A DNA stretch of 64,000 nucleotides from Bacteroidota bacterium (lineage in GTDB: Bacteria; Bacteroidota; Bacteroidia; Cytophagales; Cyclobacteriaceae), in the NCBI GenBank assembly GCA_018266395.1, contig JAFEAM010000021.1, positions 1-64,000 on the forward strand, read 5' to 3'. Positions 52,839-60,492 of this stretch are shown one piece after another. The notes below the pieces were generated by a model. The model did not search any database. It was not told the DNA's origin and worked only from the letters and a program-made list of their open reading frames with translations. The stretch's first letter is position 1; every line of letters starts with the position of its first letter. The position numbers were made by a program, and so were the translations under genes.

Positions 52839-53648
52839 ATGAAGAGGATATTCATTTGGGCCTTTGTGCTGCTTTTCAGCATTGCCGCATCAGGCCAAAA
52901 CAGGCAAACCCGGAATGTTGGGGACTTTACAAGAGTTTCATTCCGGGTACCTGGCAAACTCTATCTGAAACAGGGTGGCGAGAATAAGGTGGAACTGGAA
53001 GGCCCCTCCGACCTTTTGAAAGAAATCGAAACTGAAGTGAAAGACGGAAGGCTCGTAATTGGTAAAGAGGGCAAATGGATGAACTGGAACTGGGACAATG
53101 ATCGGATTACAGCTTATGTCACTATCAAGAACCTTGAAGGCCTCAGCGTTTCCGGCTCAGGCGATGCAATCGGGGAAGGCAAATTCAATACCGGCGACCT
53201 GAAACTGAATGTCAGCGGCTCCGGCTCCATCAACCTTGACGCTGCCTCCAGCGGCAATGTGGAGGCAGACGTTTCCGGTTCCGGCGATCTGCAGTGGAAA
53301 GGATCCTGCAACAACTTTGACAGCGACGTAAGCGGATCCGGAAAAGTGATCATCAGTGTGGCCATTAAAGGGCTCGCAGACTTCGGGGTTTCAGGCTCCG
53401 GCAAGATACAAGCAGACGGAACGGCGAAGGATGTAAAGACCCGCATCAGTGGTTCAGGCAAAGTATTGGCCTCCAACATGGAGGCTGAAAGCTGCGACAT
53501 AAGCATTTCAGGATCCGGCGATGTCGAAGTGAATGTCAAGAATTCACTGGATGCAACGATAAGCGGAAGCGGAAGTGTCACATACAAGGGTAATCCAAGT
53601 CATGTGAACAGTCATTCTTCCGGAAGCGGTCACGTGCGGAAGATGTAA
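52839..53648 (+). CDS. head-GIN (DUF2807) secreted beta-helix protein with nine SGSG repeats
   Basis: A 269-residue secreted protein: signal peptide (to ASGQN), a DUF2807 head (about 22-100; FRVPGKLYLKQGG, VTIKNLEGLSVSGSG) and a regular series of SGSG turns spaced by about 19-20 residues (near 105, 126, 146, 165, 185, 205, 224, 242, 261). Each repeat would make one coil of a right-handed beta-helix, as in other putative auto-transporter adhesins of this family. Ligand unknown. A terminator follows at once. Confidence 0.85.
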   Translation: MKRIFIWAFVLLFSIAASGQNRQTRNVGDFTRVSFRVPGKLYLKQGGENKVELEGPSDLLKEIETEVKDGRLVIGKEGKWMNWNWDNDRITAYVTIKNLEGLSVSGSGDAIGEGKFNTGDLKLNVSGSGSINLDAASSGNVEADVSGSGDLQWKGSCNNFDSDVSGSGKVIISVAIKGLADFGVSGSGKIQADGTAKDVKTRISGSGKVLASNMEAESCDISISGSGDVEVNVKNSLDATISGSGSVTYKGNPSHVNSHSSGSGHVRKM

Positions 53649-53671
53649 AGCACCCCGCCGACTGACAACGT

Positions 53672-53700
53672 AAGGCCTCCTCATCGGCGGCCTTTTTTTT
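53672..53700 (+). terminator. intrinsic terminator
   Basis: AAGGCC (53672-53677) pairs with GGCCTT (53689-53694), followed by a run of T residues to 53700. It lies 23 bases after the head-GIN stop codon. Confidence 0.75.
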
Positions 53701-53728
53701 ATTTCCCGACCCTCCTTACCTTTCTTTT

Positions 53729-54370
53729 ATGAATTGGAACTGGGTTTTGGATGAAGAGTTTGCCTGGCGCATCCTGTTTTCATTTCTGATCGGAACGGCA
53801 ATTGGGTTCGAGAGAGAATACCGAAGCAAAGCTGCAGGGCTTCGTACGATGATCATGATTTGCCTTGGCGCCACTATTTTCACTGAGGTTTCCATCAACT
53901 TCAGTCCACCATCCCCGGCTATAGCCTCCACTATTGTCACCGGCATAGGATTCCTTGGCGCCGGAGTCATCTTCAAAGACGGGCTTACTGTGACCGGACT
54001 GACCACGGCAACCACCATCTGGATCTCCGCAGCATTGGGAATGGCCGTGGGAGCCGGAGAATACTTCATGGCCATGTTCGGATGCATCGGCGTGATTGTT
54101 GTACTTGCCGTTTTTGACAAATTCACTTTTCAAATCGAACGCTTTCATCAGATCAGAACCTACAAGATCACGTACGATACCGGGAGGGTAACAAGGACTG
54201 AACTGGAGAAGGAAATCACGACATTGGGACTGAAATTTCACAAAAGGAGAGAGATGAAAGGAGGACAAAATATCCTTTTGGTTTATGAAGTTTCCGGTAA
54301 AGAAGAGAGACTTGATCTTCTGAACCAGTTCCTCTACGCAGATGCGTCGGTCAAGGCGTTTGAGTACTGA
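53729..54370 (+). CDS. MgtC/SapB-family membrane protein
   Basis: A 213-residue protein with about four to five N-terminal TM segments and the MgtC signature (LIGTAIGFEREYRSKAAGLRT; GIGFLGAGVIFKDG; GLTTATTIWISAALGMAVG), plus a C-terminal ACT-like cytoplasmic domain (about 145-213). Family members modulate F-ATP synthase and survival under low magnesium. The exact role here is unknown. It overlaps the YhhN gene tail-to-tail by 20 bases. Confidence 0.9.
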   Translation: MNWNWVLDEEFAWRILFSFLIGTAIGFEREYRSKAAGLRTMIMICLGATIFTEVSINFSPPSPAIASTIVTGIGFLGAGVIFKDGLTVTGLTTATTIWISAALGMAVGAGEYFMAMFGCIGVIVVLAVFDKFTFQIERFHQIRTYKITYDTGRVTRTELEKEITTLGLKFHKRREMKGGQNILLVYEVSGKEERLDLLNQFLYADASVKAFEY

Positions 54371-55046
54371 CAGGTTCTTGTGAGTGCAGCAATACACCTC
54401 TTACAATCCCGTACTGCCCCATGATGTACGTGCCCATTACAGCCACTCCGCTCCGTGGAAATGGGGAGTGGAATTTGTTGACCGCCAGCAGTGAATCTGA
54501 AACCATAAAAAGAACGGCCCCGGCCAGAAGCCACCAAAAACTTCTCTCGTTTGTTCTACCCCATCTGAAAATCGCCGCCATAACCATACCCATAAGTACG
54601 ATTGCATAGATCAGAACAGGTATCTTCATGGGGCCCAGTGTTGGAAAAAGAATGGTGACCAGCCCTGTCCCTGCCAGCAACACCGGGAAAGACCAACGGA
54701 TGCGCTGGAGTCTGAGCAATGCGTTGGTTACCTGCTGCCATTGCAGTTTGCGATAAGCAGCGATATACAGCAGATGTCCGGTGAGGAAGGCCACAAGCCC
54801 CAAAAGAAAGAATATTTCACCGGATGGTTGAAAGATTAGCAAGACGTCGCCCAGCCAGCAAAAAAACAAGGCCACAACAAACAAATTCATCCTACTCTCG
54901 GCCCGAGCTACATAGTATGCGGTAAGGGCCGGAAGGATCAGTGGTTTAAGCAAGGCGAACGCCGATGGTAAATCAAAGAACAGGGTGACAATTGCAGCTG
55001 CACTTATAAGGGTGAATGAAGACAGGATTAATCTGGATCGGTTCAT
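54351..55046 (-). CDS. YhhN/TMEM86-family protein (lysoplasmalogenase-like)
   Basis: A 231-residue integral membrane protein with about eight TM helices and motifs such as LPALTAYYVARAES, FFCWLGDVLLIF and GAVLFMVSDSLLAVNKF. The two conserved aspartates (in LGDVLL and MVSDSLL) are the proposed catalytic pair of the lysoplasmalogenases that cleave lysoplasmalogen vinyl ethers. Substrate in this organism is unknown. It is coupled by a four-base overlap to the MFS gene. Confidence 0.86.
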   Translation of the reverse strand: MNRSRLILSSFTLISAAAIVTLFFDLPSAFALLKPLILPALTAYYVARAESRMNLFVVALFFCWLGDVLLIFQPSGEIFFLLGLVAFLTGHLLYIAAYRKLQWQQVTNALLRLQRIRWSFPVLLAGTGLVTILFPTLGPMKIPVLIYAIVLMGMVMAAIFRWGRTNERSFWWLLAGAVLFMVSDSLLAVNKFHSPFPRSGVAVMGTYIMGQYGIVRGVLLHSQEPVSTQTP

Positions 55047-56260
55047 ATTGCAACGGAAGTCCGGCGTACCATTAAATATAAGAAAGCAATGGCACTCAAA
55101 CCGCCGCTGATAAGGAAGGTCAGATAGATTCTTTCAGACTGATTTCCAAATATAATTCCGGACAGGAGGGCACCCATGCCAATACCAAATTCCATGAAGA
55201 TGTACAGCGAAGCAACACCCCGCCCTTTTCTGAGCGGATCGCTGAGATCAGTTGCCCATGCCAGCAAGGTCGGGGAAGTGGCTCCCTGCGCCAGTCCATA
55301 GAGAAAGACACCTATAATCAACAGCAGTTGGGTATCGGCGTAGGAAATCCACAGCATGCTCACCGTCATGAGTAATGTGGAAAACTTCAGGACTGTCACA
55401 CGTCCATAAGTGTCGGAAGTACGGCCTGCGATCAGTCGTATAAGAAGAGATGCCACGGTGAAATAAGTAAAGAGAAGTCCCTTGTTCTGGATACCAACGT
55501 GAACTCCAAAATCTGGAATGATCGTAAACAGCGTCCCATATGCATAGGCACCCAACGCCATAACGACGCAGGGCGCAAGAACCCGTGGCTCAAGGAAGTC
55601 CGACTTTTGAATTTTCAGGAGCTTCATGGAGACAGGGTGCTTATCATGCATAGTCTCCCTGATGGTCACTACCATGAGCGAGGAGCAGATAGCAAGTCCC
55701 GACGAAACATAGAACATCGCCTGAACAGAGAAAGAAGATGACAGCCATCCTCCAAGGGCGGGGCCTCCCGCCATCCCCAGCGTGCCCGCAGTACCAAGGA
55801 GTCCCATGGCTTCTCCTCTCCGATCCGCCGGAATCACATCAGACAAGTAGGCTGCCTGACCCGTCGGAGTGAAACCCGTGGAAAATCCATGCAGCAGGCG
55901 CAACAGGAAGAATCCGTAGACCGTGCTCAGCAACGGATACAACAAACTGCAAATGAAGCAAACCATCGAGCCCGCCATGATGATGGGTTTTCTGCCGATG
56001 CGATCTGCCAGGGTGCCGCTGAAAGGACGCGATATCAATGCCGTAAGCGTGAATAAAGAGATAATCAAGCCCTTGTAGTCTGCTCCCCCCAGCGAACTGA
56101 GATAGGAAGGCAGTTCGGGTATGATCATGTTAAAGCTGGCAAAGAAAAAGAGCGAACTCAGGCAGAGTGTCCAGAAGGCTGAATTGTAGATGGACCTGCT
56201 TTCAACAGAACCGCCGGGAAGAGATGGTTCTGTTGAAAGGTGTTGAGGATTTGCCTCCAT
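55043..56260 (-). CDS. MFS transporter
   Basis: A 405-residue 12-TM major facilitator with motif A GTLADRIGRKPIIM between TM2 and TM3 and FSTGFTPTGQAAYLSDVIPADRRGEAMG in the TM4-5 region, like sugar or drug efflux MFS pumps (YfcJ/SetA-like). Substrate unknown. The frame extends 13 codons upstream; ATG 56260 (MEANPQH) is preferred. It lies ten bases beyond the prfB stop on the same strand. Confidence 0.87.
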   Translation of the reverse strand: MEANPQHLSTEPSLPGGSVESRSIYNSAFWTLCLSSLFFFASFNMIIPELPSYLSSLGGADYKGLIISLFTLTALISRPFSGTLADRIGRKPIIMAGSMVCFICSLLYPLLSTVYGFFLLRLLHGFSTGFTPTGQAAYLSDVIPADRRGEAMGLLGTAGTLGMAGGPALGGWLSSSFSVQAMFYVSSGLAICSSLMVVTIRETMHDKHPVSMKLLKIQKSDFLEPRVLAPCVVMALGAYAYGTLFTIIPDFGVHVGIQNKGLLFTYFTVASLLIRLIAGRTSDTYGRVTVLKFSTLLMTVSMLWISYADTQLLLIIGVFLYGLAQGATSPTLLAWATDLSDPLRKGRGVASLYIFMEFGIGMGALLSGIIFGNQSERIYLTFLISGGLSAIAFLYLMVRRTSVAI

Positions 56261-56270
56261 GCAAATTGAA

Positions 56271-57369
56271 TCAAGCCTTAGCTGCTGCCTCCTGTGCACC
56301 CAGGAGATAGGCCTTTATAAAATCGTCCAGGTCGCCATCAAGTACGTTCTGTGCGTCTGTTCGTTCTACTCCTGTGCGTGCATCTTTAACAAGTTTGTAG
56401 GGATGGAGTACGTAGTTTCGTATCTGCGATCCGAAGTCGATTTTCATCTTCCCGGCTTCAATCTTGTCTCTGGCAGCAGAGCGTTTTTCCATCTCCATCT
56501 GGTAGAGTTTGGACTTTAACATCTGCATGGCCTTCTCCCGGTTGGCATGCTGGGAGCGCTCCACTTGGCAGACGATCACAATGCCAGTCGGCTTGTGTGT
56601 GAGCTGCACTTTGGTCTCCACCTTGTTCACGTTCTGACCGCCGGCACCGCCTGAACGAGAAGTCTGCATTTCGATATCCGCAGGGTTGATCTCTATGTTA
56701 ATGGTATCATCCACTTCAGGATAAACAAAAACGGAAGCGAATGAAGTGTGACGGCGTGCGTTGGAATCGAAAGGAGATATTCTTACCAGGCGGTGCACCC
56801 CCGTCTCGGACTTCAGTTTTCCATATGCAAAGGGGCCCTCAACTTCTATGGTGGCAGACTTAATCCCAGCCACATCCCCTGCCTGGTAATCAACTTCCCT
56901 GACTTTGTAGCCATTCTTCTCGCCCCACATGATATACATGCGGTGCAGCATGTCTGCCCAGTCCTGGCTTTCGGTACCGCCCGCACCCGGGTTGATTTCT
57001 ATGACAGCGCTAAGTTGGTCCTCCTCCTTGCTCAGCATCTTCTTGAATTCCAGTTCCTCTACAGCCTTCGATGCATTTTTGTGCTCTGCTTCGAGTTCGT
57101 CTTCTGTGGCATCGCCGGATTGCCGGAATTCATAAAGTACTTCCAGGTCGTCCACCTTCCTGGTGACGGCATCATAGGCATCCGTCCAAACCTTCTTGGC
57201 GCGGATATTTTTCAGAATATTTTCGGCCTGACGGGGATTATTCCAGAAATCGGCCTGTTGGGTTATACGCTCTTCGTCTTCGATTTCTACGCATTTACGA
57301 TCGTAGTCAAAGATACCTCCTCAAGGCAGCCACTCGGGCCTTCAAGTCTTTCAGTTGGTCAGATGTCAT
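56271..57369 (-). CDS. prfB: peptide chain release factor 2 (programmed +1 frameshift)
   Basis: RF2 recognises UGA and UAA and releases the peptide. The gene reads from ATG 57369 for 20 codons ([20 protein letters not shown]), meets an in-frame TGA (57309-57307), shifts +1 at CTT-TGA, and goes on as [15 protein letters not shown] to 56271. The total is 365 residues. The long frame carries the SPF-type anticodon-like motif ([19 protein letters not shown]) and the GGQ motif ([11 protein letters not shown]). The C-terminus is complete. Low RF2 should raise frameshifting and so restore RF2. Confidence 0.96.
57306..57321 (-). promoter_or_regulatory. RF2 autoregulatory frameshift site
   Basis: On the minus strand the 16 bases read AGGAGGTATCTTTGAC: an SD-like AGGAGG, a three-base spacer, the slippery CTT, and the TGA-C stop. 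The layout equals that of E. coli prfB. It matters here because SD sites are rare elsewhere in this window. Confidence 0.93.
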
Positions 57370-57491
57370 GTTTATAAAAAATTTCGGTGCGAAGATAGCA
57401 AAAGCCAAAGGCTTATAACTGCATCTTCTGAGAATCGTGAAACTACGGGCCGTTATTGCAATTCCAGGGATTCTTTCACTTTTCCGGATGC

Positions 57492-58556
57492 TTAGAATAC
57501 CTCCATCCAACCGAACGGATCCTCCATAAGTCCCCTCTTGATGCCGTCGAGTTCCTGGAGTACCCTGTTGGAAAATTTGCGCTTTTCTACCGGAGGCAGG
57601 TAGTAGTTCTTCTCCTCGTAACCGATAAGCTCGATGTGTGCGATCGTAGCCGCTGTTCCGGCACCAAATGCCTCCGTCAATCGCCCGTTTTTGAGGCCAT
57701 CAACAACTTCCGCTACAGATACGCGGCGTTCTTCCACTTTGACACCCCAGTGTTTGGCCAGGGCGAGTACGCTGTCGCGCGTTATACCACGAAGTATACT
57801 GTCGCCAAGAGAAGGAGTCACCAATGTATTGTCAAACACAAACATTACGTTCATCGTGCCGGACTCTTCCACATATTTATGCTCTTTCCCGTCAGTCCAG
57901 ATGAGTTGGTGATAACCTTTCTCCTGGGCAAGTTTTGCAGGATACAAAGACCCACCATAGTTGCCGCCGGCCTTGGCAAAGCCTGTACCTCCTTCAACAG
58001 CACGCGTATAATGTGTTTCGATCTTCACCTTCACCGGGGTGGAGTAATACGGACCCACTGGTGAGTTAATGATCATGAAGGTAAAGTCCTGTGAAGGACG
58101 AATGCCGATGTACTCATCCGCCGAAAACATGAAAGGCCGGATATAAAGAGAGCTGCCTTCTGATGATGGTATCCAATCACGGTCATGCTTCAGGAGGGAA
58201 CGCAAACCTTCCATGAAAACATCTTCTGGCAGGTAGGGCATGCACATGCGGTCGGCAGACACGTTCATCCTCTTCCAGTTGTCGTAGGGCCTGAACACCA
58301 AAGCCTCCCCATTCTTGCCCCTGTATGCTTTGAGTCCCTCAAAGATGGACTGGCCATAATGAATCGCCGGTGTCGCCGGACTCACTTGCATGTGACCATA
58401 AGGCACGATGCGGAAATTGCGCCAATCCCCGTCGCGGTAATCTGCCAAAAACATGTGGTCAGCAAATATTTTCCCGAAGGGAAGATTATTAAAATCAACT
58501 TGTGCTTTTCTGGACTTGTCCGTCTTCTGCACCTGGATCTTGAGCGTCTCCACCAT
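57492..58556 (-). CDS. ilvE: branched-chain amino-acid aminotransferase, copy 2
   Basis: A 354-residue fold-type IV PLP aminotransferase, paralogous to the one at 21463 and aligned along its whole length. The catalytic lysine is Lys195 in GGTGFAKAGGNYGG; QLIWTDG and EAFGAGTAATIAHIELI follow. It lies directly downstream of comB on the same strand (89-bp gap), whereas copy 1 sits with an MDR gene. Most likely a leucine/isoleucine/valine transaminase; a changed substrate for one copy is possible. Confidence 0.92.
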   Translation of the reverse strand: MVETLKIQVQKTDKSRKAQVDFNNLPFGKIFADHMFLADYRDGDWRNFRIVPYGHMQVSPATPAIHYGQSIFEGLKAYRGKNGEALVFRPYDNWKRMNVSADRMCMPYLPEDVFMEGLRSLLKHDRDWIPSSEGSSLYIRPFMFSADEYIGIRPSQDFTFMIINSPVGPYYSTPVKVKIETHYTRAVEGGTGFAKAGGNYGGSLYPAKLAQEKGYHQLIWTDGKEHKYVEESGTMNVMFVFDNTLVTPSLGDSILRGITRDSVLALAKHWGVKVEERRVSVAEVVDGLKNGRLTEAFGAGTAATIAHIELIGYEEKNYYLPPVEKRKFSNRVLQELDGIKRGLMEDPFGWMEVF

Positions 58557-58645
58557 GGACTTGTTTGATTTGGGTCGGAAAGATAAACTTAAAATCAGAC
58601 TGAGCCGAACGTATGTTAGGAAATTCTAATGGGCTTAGAAATCCT

Positions 58646-59350
58646 TTAGCGCACCGTGAGTATACCGTCTTTCAGGACAGGCAGAATCGGGTACTGGTCC
58701 GGCGTAAGACAAAAACCGATGTCTTTCTGGATGCCCAGCCTGGCAAGTCTGCGTACGTGAGATGAGTCTTTCAGGTAGTCCACCATATCAGTCCTGGCCT
58801 CGCGATAGAGCCGCTGTGCCATGACCGGTGCATCGCAGTCCGGGTCAAGGTAATCTTTCAGTTTCTCCACCAGAGCACCAGCAAAAATGGTGTCTTCCTG
58901 ATTCACTTTTCCCTTCCAACCCGCACAGACCACAAGAATGTTGTGCTCATTAAGCAAAAGGTATCTCGTGACGGCGGTGAGGTTCAGGAATGAACCAACA
59001 ACAATCTTCGAAGCCCCCTTTGCCTTTTCAATCGCCTGTGTGCCGTTTGTGGTCGTGAATGCAATCTTGCGGCCAGCGATATCGGGACCCATGTATTCGA
59101 AAGGCGAGTTTCCTTTGTCAAAGCCCTCCACCTTTTTCCCGTCGCGCTCTCCGGATGTGATGTATCCCTTTGCCTTCATGGAGCGGCAGGCATCGAGATT
59201 GGCGAAGGGCGTAATGCTCTCCACACCATGGGCAAAGGCTGTAACCATGCATGAGGTGGCCCTAAAAATATCCACCACTACAACCGTTCTGTCTTGCACC
59301 GGATAGAGGTGCATCAATTCCGGGCTCAGGCAGACGTCAATCGTTTTCAA
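58646..59350 (-). CDS. comB: 2-phosphosulfolactate phosphatase
   Basis: ComB removes phosphate from 2-phospho-3-sulfolactate to give 3-sulfolactate, the step after ComA (10834). The 234-residue Mg-dependent protein has [16 protein letters not shown] (about 22-37), [18 protein letters not shown] (66-83) and [11 protein letters not shown], the family's conserved motifs. Length is typical. Its start overlaps the gcvT stop by four bases, and ilvE copy 2 follows. Confidence 0.92.
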   Translation of the reverse strand: MKTIDVCLSPELMHLYPVQDRTVVVVDIFRATSCMVTAFAHGVESITPFANLDACRSMKAKGYITSGERDGKKVEGFDKGNSPFEYMGPDIAGRKIAFTTTNGTQAIEKAKGASKIVVGSFLNLTAVTRYLLLNEHNILVVCAGWKGKVNQEDTIFAGALVEKLKDYLDPDCDAPVMAQRLYREARTDMVDYLKDSSHVRRLARLGIQKDIGFCLTPDQYPILPVLKDGILTVR

Positions 59351-60429
59351 ATGAGGGGAAGTTTATGGACCTGTGCTTTCAGGTTCTTGCCACGGACATC
59401 GACAAAAATCTCGCTTCCCGAGGCTGCATTCGCAATGGTTACATACCCCAGCCCAATGCCGACGCCCAATACCGGTGACATAGTACCGGAGGTAACTTTA
59501 CCGATTACATTTCCTGAAGCATCCTTCAGTTGATAGTCGTGGCGGGGAATGCCTTTGTCAATCATCTTGAATCCAACCAGCTTGCGCGCCACCCCGGTTT
59601 CCTTCTGTTTCTTCAACGCAGCAGAGTTGACAAAGTCTTTGGAGAATTTTGTAATCCATGCCAATCCGGCTTCCAGCGGAGAGGTTGTATCATCAATATC
59701 ATTGCCGTAGAGACAGAAGCCCATTTCAAGCCGGAGTGTATCACGGGCACCCAAACCGATTGGTTTGATATCAGCGTCCTTCCCCGCAGCAAAAATGGCG
59801 TCCCACACGGCATGCGCTGTTTTCTTGTCGCAATAGATTTCAAACCCTCCTGCACCGGTATAGCCTGTGTTGCTCATGCACACATTTTCCTGTCCGGCAA
59901 ATTTGCCGATGACAAAATGATAATAGGGAATATCACTCAGCTTGACATTCGTCAGTTTCTGCAGGACAGCAGCAGCCTTGGGACCCTGCACAGCAAAAAG
60001 GCAGGTATCGTCAGAGACGTTTTTCATCTCTGCTCCTATTGTATTGTATTTTGAAATCCAATTCCAGTCCTTCTCAATATTTGAGGCATTGACCACCAGT
60101 ACGTAGTCATTCTCCTTCACGCGATAAACCAGCAGATCATCAACAATACCACCCGTCTCGTTCGGCAGGCAGGAGTACTGGGCCTGACCGTCAACCAGTT
60201 TCGAAGCGTCGTTACTGGTTACTTTCTGGATCAGTTCAAGTGCATGAGGACCTTTAACCGTGAATTCGCCCATGTGCGAGACATCGAAGACACCCACACC
60301 TTTTCTTACCGTCATATGCTCTTCAATATCCGAGGAATACCGCACCGGCATGTTGAAGCCGGCGAAGGGAACCATTTTGGCGCCCAATTTCTCATGTACA
60401 TCGTTAAGGGGGACTTGCTTTAGTTCCAT
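59347..60429 (-). CDS. gcvT: glycine cleavage system T protein (aminomethyltransferase)
   Basis: Transfers the methylene group from aminomethyl-lipoyl-H protein to tetrahydrofolate and releases ammonia. The 360 residues show [37 protein letters not shown] at the N-terminus, the folate-binding region [17 protein letters not shown] and [33 protein letters not shown]. Complete length. No gcvH or gcvP is in the window. Confidence 0.96.
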   Translation of the reverse strand: MELKQVPLNDVHEKLGAKMVPFAGFNMPVRYSSDIEEHMTVRKGVGVFDVSHMGEFTVKGPHALELIQKVTSNDASKLVDGQAQYSCLPNETGGIVDDLLVYRVKENDYVLVVNASNIEKDWNWISKYNTIGAEMKNVSDDTCLFAVQGPKAAAVLQKLTNVKLSDIPYYHFVIGKFAGQENVCMSNTGYTGAGGFEIYCDKKTAHAVWDAIFAAGKDADIKPIGLGARDTLRLEMGFCLYGNDIDDTTSPLEAGLAWITKFSKDFVNSAALKKQKETGVARKLVGFKMIDKGIPRHDYQLKDASGNVIGKVTSGTMSPVLGVGIGLGYVTIANAASGSEIFVDVRGKNLKAQVHKLPLI

Positions 60430-60473
60430 ATTGAAGAGCGTTTCGGGTTGCGGTTTCTGGTTTCTGACCGCCG

Positions 60474-60481
60474 CAAAGGTA
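60474..60481 (-). promoter_or_regulatory. -7 promoter box of gcvT-comB
   Basis: On the minus strand TACCTTTG, an exact TAnnTTTG, 44 bases before the gcvT ATG, in the 63-bp gap after the large TPR gene. Confidence 0.5.
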
Positions 60482-60492
60482 AAAAATCGGGT

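Noticed and set aside
53114-53587. 157-codon antisense frame in the head-GIN gene
   Set aside because: A by-product of the SGSG repeat codons, giving a Pro/Glu/Ser repeat pattern on the other strand.
57307-57369. prfB as a broken pseudogene because of the in-frame TGA
   Set aside because: The stop sits exactly in the known RF2 programmed frameshift context.
59530-60054. 174-codon open frame antisense to gcvT
   Set aside because: gcvT is intact over this stretch; the antisense product matches nothing I know.
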